From contig JAGGZZ010000033.1 in the NCBI GenBank assembly GCA_021161765.1, forward strand, positions 1 to 9,581: a DNA stretch of 9,581 nucleotides, written 5' to 3'. This DNA comes from Candidatus Methanophagales archaeon (lineage in GTDB: Archaea > Halobacteriota > Syntropharchaeia > Alkanophagales > Methanospirareceae). Made by a program: the position numbers and the translations under genes. Numbering within the stretch: the first letter of the stretch is position 1; the number at the start of each line of letters is the position of its first letter. This document shows positions 6,477 through 9,581 of the stretch, piece after piece. The notes under the pieces were generated by a model. The model was not told the origin of the DNA. It made no database searches and was given only the letters and a program-made list of their open reading frames with translations.

Positions 6477-7160
6477 GTGATAGAGAAGACATTTGTGCGT
6501 GAGGGGATAAAGAAAGTAAGAATGAACGAATATCTCGGGAAAGAGTTAGAGAGAGCGGGCTATGGAGGAATGGAGATAAAAAGGACGCCAATGGGCACGC
6601 AGATAACAGTGAACGTTGAGAAGCCGGGGATGATAATAGGAAAAGATGGGCGGCGGATAAAAAAGTTAACAGACGACATAAACAGGAAGCATGAAATGGA
6701 TAACCCGCAAATAGACGTGCAACCCATAGCGGTGCCAGACCTGAGTGCATCGGTGATGGCGAATCGGCTCGCAAAACTTATCGAGCGTGGATGGCACTTC
6801 AGGAGGGCGGGCAGGTCAACGTTGCAGCGAATAATGGATCATGGAGCTTTGGGTTGCGAGATTATAATGACCGGGAAGCTCCGAGGGCCACGAGGTCGGA
6901 TGGAGAAGATGGTTGACGGATATATAAAGCATTGTGGTGAGGTAGCGGAGGAAATCGTGGATCGTGGATATTCGATAGCAAAAACCAAATCAGGCATTAT
7001 AGGCGTGCAGGTATGGATAGTAAAGCCCGACGCCGTGGTACCCGGTAATTTCCATATAGTAGCGGTAAATAGGGATGTAAAGGAAGAAGAAGGGGAAAAG
7101 GAAGAGAAAGAGGAGAAAAAGGTAGAGAAGAAGGAAAAGGAAAAAGGAAAGAAAGAATGA
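6477..7160 (+). CDS. rps3: Small-subunit ribosomal protein S3 (uS3), GTG start
   Basis: S3 sits at the mRNA entry side of the 30S head and contacts incoming mRNA. The 227-residue product starts with GTG at 6477, preceded by TAGGAGACAAAGC (GGAG 7 nt upstream), and gives the family N terminus IEKTFVREGIKK; no ATG fits as well. The type II KH motif is at residues 51-61 (GMIIGKDGRRI). Later landmarks are VMANRLAKLIERGWHFRRAG, GALGCEIIMTGKLRGPRGR and GIIGVQVWI. The C-terminal 26 residues (from K202) are an almost pure Lys/Glu tail that follows the conserved part, as some archaeal S3 proteins have, and is probably disordered. The last codons overlap L29 in an ATGA junction. Confidence 0.97.
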   Translation: MIEKTFVREGIKKVRMNEYLGKELERAGYGGMEIKRTPMGTQITVNVEKPGMIIGKDGRRIKKLTDDINRKHEMDNPQIDVQPIAVPDLSASVMANRLAKLIERGWHFRRAGRSTLQRIMDHGALGCEIIMTGKLRGPRGRMEKMVDGYIKHCGEVAEEIVDRGYSIAKTKSGIIGVQVWIVKPDAVVPGNFHIVAVNRDVKEEEGEKEEKEEKKVEKKEKEKGKKE

Positions 7161-7381
7161 GCATATTTAGAATTGATGAGATAAGGAAGATGAGTGAAAG
7201 AGAGAGGAAGGAGGAATTAGAAAGTTTGCGAATGGATTTGATGCGTGAACGCGGGATAATCGCTACCGGGGGGGCTCCGGAGAATCCGGGCAGAGTACGA
7301 GAGATAAGGAGAACAATAGCGCGGATAAAAACGGTTGCGGGGGAACTGAAACAGGAACCGGGAAGGGAAACAGAGAAATGA
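7157..7381 (+). CDS. rpl29: Large-subunit ribosomal protein L29 (uL29)
   Basis: L29 is a small two-helix protein at the exit-tunnel rim beside L23. The 74-residue product has the usual length and landmarks: FRIDEIRKMSERERKEELES, the first helix LRMDLMRERG, the ATGGAPENPGRVREIRRTIARI segment typical of archaea, and a charged C terminus. Its ATG overlaps the TGA of S3 and its own TGA overlaps the ATG of the aIF1 gene, so three consecutive genes are linked by ATGA junctions and are probably translationally coupled. Confidence 0.95.
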   Translation: MSIFRIDEIRKMSERERKEELESLRMDLMRERGIIATGGAPENPGRVREIRRTIARIKTVAGELKQEPGRETEK

Positions 7382-7686
7382 GCAGGGAAGTTTGTCCTGT
7401 ATGTGGATTGCCTAAAGACTTATGCATATGCAAAGAGATAGCAAAGGAACAGCAAGTGGTGAACGTGTCTACGGTGAGGAGAAGGTTCGGGAAAATTATT
7501 ACGGTGATAAAAGGAATAGATGAGAAGGAAGTCGATCTTAAAGGTCTTTCGAAAGAATTGAAGTCGAGATGTGCGTGTGGTGGCACGGTAAAAGCGGGTT
7601 GCGTGGAATTACAGGGTGACCAAAAAGAACTGGTAAAGAAGACGCTGCATGAGATGGGGTATTCGTTAGAAGGTAATCGCAATTAA
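7378..7686 (+). CDS. sui1: Translation initiation factor aIF1 (SUI1 family)
   Basis: aIF1 binds the 30S subunit near the P site and enforces start-codon selection, as eIF1 does in eukaryotes. The 102-residue product has the archaeal N-terminal cysteine cluster C6-x2-C9-x6-C16-x-C18 (CPVCGLPKDLCIC), likely a metal site. The SUI1 fold follows: VNVSTVRRRFGKIITVIKGI, LSKELKSRCACGGTVK (about 58-72) and VELQGDQKELVKKTLHEMGY (76-95). The CGGTVK and LQGDQ blocks are diagnostic. It starts in an ATGA overlap with L29 and is followed by a 45-nt gap before the RNase P gene, the usual archaeal neighbour. Confidence 0.97.
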   Translation: MSREVCPVCGLPKDLCICKEIAKEQQVVNVSTVRRRFGKIITVIKGIDEKEVDLKGLSKELKSRCACGGTVKAGCVELQGDQKELVKKTLHEMGYSLEGNRN

Positions 7687-7731
7687 TAAACCAGGAGTAG
7701 AGAGGCGTTATACTTCATATACAAAAACACA

Positions 7732-7998
7732 ATGAAAATAAATCCGCATAATATATTGCAGCATGAGCTAATCGGATTGAGGACGGAAGTAGAAGATAGC
7801 ACTAATAGGGAGGTAGAAGGGCTTTTTGGAACGGTAGTGGACGAGACAAGGAATATGCTCGTTATAGAAAACGCATCGGGAAAAGACAAGAAAATACCAA
7901 AAGCAGGAACTACATTCGTTTTTGAGTTGCCCGAAGTAAGAGTAAGACTGCGAGGAGACATGCTCGTTTCACGACCAGAGGATAGGATAAAGAAGTAA
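7732..7998 (+). CDS. rnp1: RNase P protein component 1 (Rnp1, Pop4/Rpp29 family)
   Basis: Rnp1 is one of the protein subunits of archaeal RNase P, which cleaves the 5' leader from pre-tRNA; in the holoenzyme it pairs with Rpp21. The 88-residue product shows the family pattern: NPHNILQHELIGLRTEVEDS (4-23), GLFGTVVDETRNMLVIE (30-46, the Sm-like barrel), KKIPKAGTTFVFELP and a C-terminal LRGDMLVSRPEDRIKK. The ATG lies 45 nt after aIF1. GGAG at 7693 is too far away to be a good Shine-Dalgarno, and TTATACTTCATATACA (7708-7723) in between is TATA-like, so a separate start is possible. Its place between aIF1 and S17 is the standard archaeal one. Confidence 0.95.
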   Translation: MKINPHNILQHELIGLRTEVEDSTNREVEGLFGTVVDETRNMLVIENASGKDKKIPKAGTTFVFELPEVRVRLRGDMLVSRPEDRIKK

Positions 7999-8189
7999 AA
8001 ATCCTAAATCCTAAGCACTAAATTCTAAACAAATCCCAAATTCAAATGCTCAAAATTCTAAACAAAACTTTCTAAAGAACGCTTTCGCCGTTTTGGTCAT
8101 TTGGATTTTGGTATTGGGTATTGTTTAGTATTTCGAATTTAGAGTTTAGTATTTATTTATAAGAGCATAGAACATTGGATAATTACAAA
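7999..8189. repeat. Imperfect long inverted repeat between Rnp1 and S17
   Basis: The left part (about 8000-8070) is built of CTAAAT/CTAAAC-type words (ATCCTAAATCCTAAGCACTA, then AATTCTAAACAAATCCC). The right part (about 8090-8160) contains their reverse complements in mirrored order (GGATTTTGG, GGTATTGTTTAGTATTTCG, AATTTAGAGTTTAG). The two arms could fold into one long imperfect stem-loop with a tip around 8072-8095 (CTTTCTAAAGAACGC and following). This is the style of dispersed palindromic intergenic elements known from many uncultured genomes. No ORF of note is present. The right end, from about 8112, is related to 5433-5501. Confidence 0.65.
8156..8163 (+). promoter_or_regulatory. TATA-like box in the repeat upstream of S17
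   Basis: TTTATAAG lies 27-34 nt upstream of the S17 ATG, the spacing expected for a nearly leaderless archaeal transcript. It is followed by AGCATAGAA, as is the copy upstream of S19. It belongs to the repeat and may be only incidentally placed; promoter activity is inferred. Confidence 0.35.
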
Positions 8190-8513
8190 ATGAGAGACAT
8201 AGGGATAGATGTCGCGATGCCGGAAGGTGAATGCGAGGATGAGGATTGTCCTTTTCACGGTAGATTGCCGGTAAGGGGGCAAGTTATAGAAGGTGTGGTG
8301 GTAAGCGATAAAGCGCCGAAGACGGTTGTTGTTTTGAAGTCGTATCTGAAGAAAATCAGGAAATACGAGCGGTATGAAAAGAGAAGTTCGAAGATACATG
8401 CACATAATCCGCCTTGCATAAATGCACGGGTGGGGGATACCGTGAAGATAATGGAGTGTCGCCCACTGAGCAAGACAAAGAGCTTTGTGGTGGTAGAAAA
8501 GCGCGTTGTATGA
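8190..8513 (+). CDS. rps17: Small-subunit ribosomal protein S17 (uS17)
   Basis: S17 is a primary 16S rRNA-binding protein with an OB fold. The product from the ATG at 8190 is 107 residues and matches the archaeal N terminus (RDIGIDVAMPEGECEDEDCPFHG). Two cysteines, C15 and C20, sit in the usual place. The core VRGQVIEGVVVSDKAPKTVV (28-47) is followed by the KYERYEKRSSKIHAHNPPC segment (58-76) and VGDTVKIMECRPLSKTKSFVV. A TTG 15 nt upstream is in frame but lies inside the repeat and adds residues not found in the family, so ATG is preferred. No Shine-Dalgarno is visible, fitting a leaderless message from the TATA-like box. The stop overlaps the methyltransferase start (ATGA). Confidence 0.96.
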   Translation: MRDIGIDVAMPEGECEDEDCPFHGRLPVRGQVIEGVVVSDKAPKTVVVLKSYLKKIRKYERYEKRSSKIHAHNPPCINARVGDTVKIMECRPLSKTKSFVVVEKRVV

Positions 8514-9163
8514 CTGAAGAGCGTGTCCCTGCGGATTACACGGGGATGGACCTTGTAGTGGCAAAGCATTTTGATGAGAAGGTCAGAGAAAACTTTATGC
8601 CCGCGATTATCTCTACGGTAAAACAAATCAGAGAGGATTATGGCGTTTTTGAAGGTGTATGCGTGGATATCGGCTGCGGCACGGCGGTCTTTGCAATTGA
8701 GTTATGCAGACCTTCTTCGAGGTTGAAGATATACGCATTGGAAAAGGAGAATGCCATATACGAAGTAGCACGCAAGAACATTGAAAAGGAACGATTAACA
8801 GAAAGGATAATTCCCGTTCTTGGCGATGCACATAAGCTGCCGTTCGAGGGAGATTTTGCAGATTTTATCATCAGCCGCGGCTCATATCACTGCTGGGAAG
8901 ATAAGGTGCGGGTATTTAAAGAGATTTATAGAGTATTGAAGAAGGGCGGTACTGGATTTGTCGGTGGCGGATTCGGGCGATACGTCACTGAAGAAGAAGC
9001 GAACAGGATGAAAGCTCTACGAGACCATTCCCTGAAAGAGGATGCAAAGGCTTACAGTTCACCAGATAAATTAAGAGAGGTTATAAATAAGGCAGGTATA
9101 TCAAAATCTGATTTCCGTGTAAGCTATGACCGCGCAGGTCTCTGGGCAGAAATAAGGAAATAG
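8510..9163 (+). CDS. SAM-dependent class I methyltransferase (methyltransferase-11 type)
   Basis: The product transfers a methyl group from S-adenosylmethionine to an unidentified substrate. From the ATG at 8510, which overlaps the S17 stop as ATGA, it has 217 residues. The Rossmann-type features are in order: motif I VCVDIGCGTAVFAIEL (50-65), motif II acidic residue in IYALEKEN (E78), VLGDAHKLPF (103-112, D106) and DFIISRGSYHCWED (118-131). RVLKKGGTGFVGGGFG (141-156) is the usual loop after strand 5. The family (UbiE/Methyltransf_11-like) covers small molecules and macromolecules, so the substrate cannot be named. An in-frame ATG at 8414 would add 32 residues from within S17 and does not look like protein of this family. 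In most archaea L14 follows S17; here this enzyme takes its place and appears co-translated with S17. Confidence 0.88.
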   Translation: MTEERVPADYTGMDLVVAKHFDEKVRENFMPAIISTVKQIREDYGVFEGVCVDIGCGTAVFAIELCRPSSRLKIYALEKENAIYEVARKNIEKERLTERIIPVLGDAHKLPFEGDFADFIISRGSYHCWEDKVRVFKEIYRVLKKGGTGFVGGGFGRYVTEEEANRMKALRDHSLKEDAKAYSSPDKLREVINKAGISKSDFRVSYDRAGLWAEIRK

Positions 9164-9170
9164 GGTGCGG

Positions 9171-9190
9171 GATGCATGATACAGGATGCC
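9171..9190 (+). repeat. GATACA-type dispersed repeat fragment
   Basis: GATGCATGATACAGGATGCC resembles the longer run at 5341-5369 (GATGCAAGATACATGATACA and following). It starts 7 nt after the methyltransferase stop. Confidence 0.4.
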
Positions 9191-9323
9191 AGTATTGAAA
9201 CGGTTAATGGCATTTCTGATGGCACCGCATATATGCCTCTAAAATCCAGAGTAGTTTCCTCACATAAATAGTTTAGTCCTATTTACCAAAACTTATGGAA
9301 GGCGTGCTCCAGACGAAATGTGC

Positions 9324-9334
9324 CTTATATAAAC
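9324..9334 (+). promoter_or_regulatory. TATA box for the small ORF at the right edge
   Basis: CCTTATATAAA is a near-consensus archaeal TATA box. Its right end lies 22 nt before the ATG at 9357, so transcription would begin at or just before the start codon, giving a leaderless or near-leaderless mRNA. Confidence 0.5.
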
Positions 9335-9356
9335 ATATCCTATCTATCGTCATAGT

Positions 9357-9581
9357 ATGGTAGAAGATGAGTTCAAAGAGGGAATTAACAGGCTACTCAA
9401 CATAAAGGGACAATCGAGTGCTTTTGACTACGATTCCTACGACTGGGGATGTCTGCGATACATGCTGGAGCTGTGGATTTTGCGAATAATTTTAGAGATA
9501 AAGGTTTACAGTTCGATATATTTTTGTTTTTTCGCCATTTATACATCTTGTGAGAATCTGTGTAATCTGACGGGGCTCCGC
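9357..9581 (+). CDS. Unrecognised small acidic/aromatic protein, 3' end cut by window
   Basis: I do not recognise this gene. The frame opens at an ATG 22 nt after a good TATA box and stays open for 75 codons to the window edge. Residues 1-50 look like real protein: a charged start (VEDEFKEGINRLLNIKGQ), an acidic aromatic patch (AFDYDSYDWG, 22-31) and a helix-like LRYMLELWILRIILEIK (33-49). From about residue 51 the composition changes to Phe/Cys/Tyr-rich (VYSSIYFCFFAIYTSC). The DNA from 9555 is the AATCTGTGTAATCTG repeat, so the tail is probably not native. The gene may be truncated by repeat insertion, or the true end may have been lost. It could be a pseudogene. Confidence 0.4.
   Translation, partial: MVEDEFKEGINRLLNIKGQSSAFDYDSYDWGCLRYMLELWILRIILEIKVYSSIYFCFFAIYTSCENLCNLTGLR
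9541..9581 (-). repeat. Dispersed repeat fragment at the right window edge
   Basis: AATCTGTGTAATCTG (9555-9569), with CTTGTGAG just before it, is the reverse complement of the AGATTATACAGATTTTCACG type of sequence after L2 (from 5308) and resembles 1229-1244. It may continue beyond the window. Confidence 0.5.

Larger units (their letters stand above)
9164..9356. other. Non-coding region after the methyltransferase
   Basis: No convincing gene or RNA is visible. The left edge carries GGGATGCATGATACAGGATG (from 9170), a GATACA-type repeat fragment also seen between L2 and S19. The rest is unremarkable until the TATA box near 9325. I found no tRNA-like cloverleaf and no T-run hairpin terminator. 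Confidence 0.5.

Noticed and set aside
8175..8189. TTG start giving S17 five extra residues
   Set aside because: The added part lies in the repeat and is not typical of S17; ATG at 8190 gives the expected archaeal N terminus.
7999..8189. CRISPR array
   Set aside because: The words are short, unequal and mirrored rather than direct repeats with unique spacers of constant length.
8414..8509. Upstream in-frame ATG for the methyltransferase
   Set aside because: It would overlap S17 by about 100 nt and add 32 residues (Cys/Gly-rich) that are an out-of-frame reading of S17; the ATGA junction at 8510 is far more likely.

Overview
The window is archaeal and almost entirely ribosomal. Three things show this. 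The gene order L3-L4-L23-L2-S19-L22-S3-L29-aIF1-Rnp1-S17 is the archaeal S10/spc-type operon. It includes a SUI1-type initiation factor and an RNase P protein (Pop4/Rpp29 family), which bacteria lack at this locus. An archaeal FEN-1 nuclease lies beside it. Protein character points to a euryarchaeote of the methanogen or methane-oxidiser kind. The moderate GC and repeat-rich intergenic DNA would fit an uncultured lineage such as ANME-1/Methanophagales, but that placement is inference only.

Layout. On the minus strand (3-1087) L11 and then L1 form a two-gene unit separated by 2 nt; L10 would be expected just outside the left edge. An AT-rich divergent promoter region with a small hairpin (1088-1260) separates it from FEN-1 on the plus strand (1261-2259). 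A 219-nt gap (2260-2478) carries a dispersed-repeat fragment, an 8-bp tandem repeat and a palindromic TATA-like element. It leads into the long ribosomal operon (2479-8513), which ends with a SAM-dependent methyltransferase joined to S17 by an ATGA overlap (8510-9163). The right end holds non-coding DNA, a good TATA box and a small acidic/aromatic ORF that runs off the window edge into repeat-derived sequence.

The operon encodes proteins of both ribosomal subunits plus aIF1 (start-codon selection) and Rnp1 (tRNA 5' maturation), so ribosome parts, an initiation factor and a tRNA-processing subunit are likely co-expressed. Spacing is mostly tight (ATGA overlaps at S3/L29, L29/aIF1 and S17/methyltransferase; a 3-nt gap at L4/L23; 11 nt at L23/L2). 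Two places break the pattern: about 230 nt between L2 and S19, and about 190 nt between Rnp1 and S17. Both hold repeat-type sequence, and their right ends are recognisably related to each other, each with the same TTTATAAG box just upstream of a small-subunit gene.

No RNA gene, CRISPR array, transposase or clearly new system is visible. The best leads are the repeat elements inside the operon as possible internal promoters, the break of the operon after S17 (methyltransferase instead of L14), and the small ORF at the right edge that appears to be invaded by a repeat.
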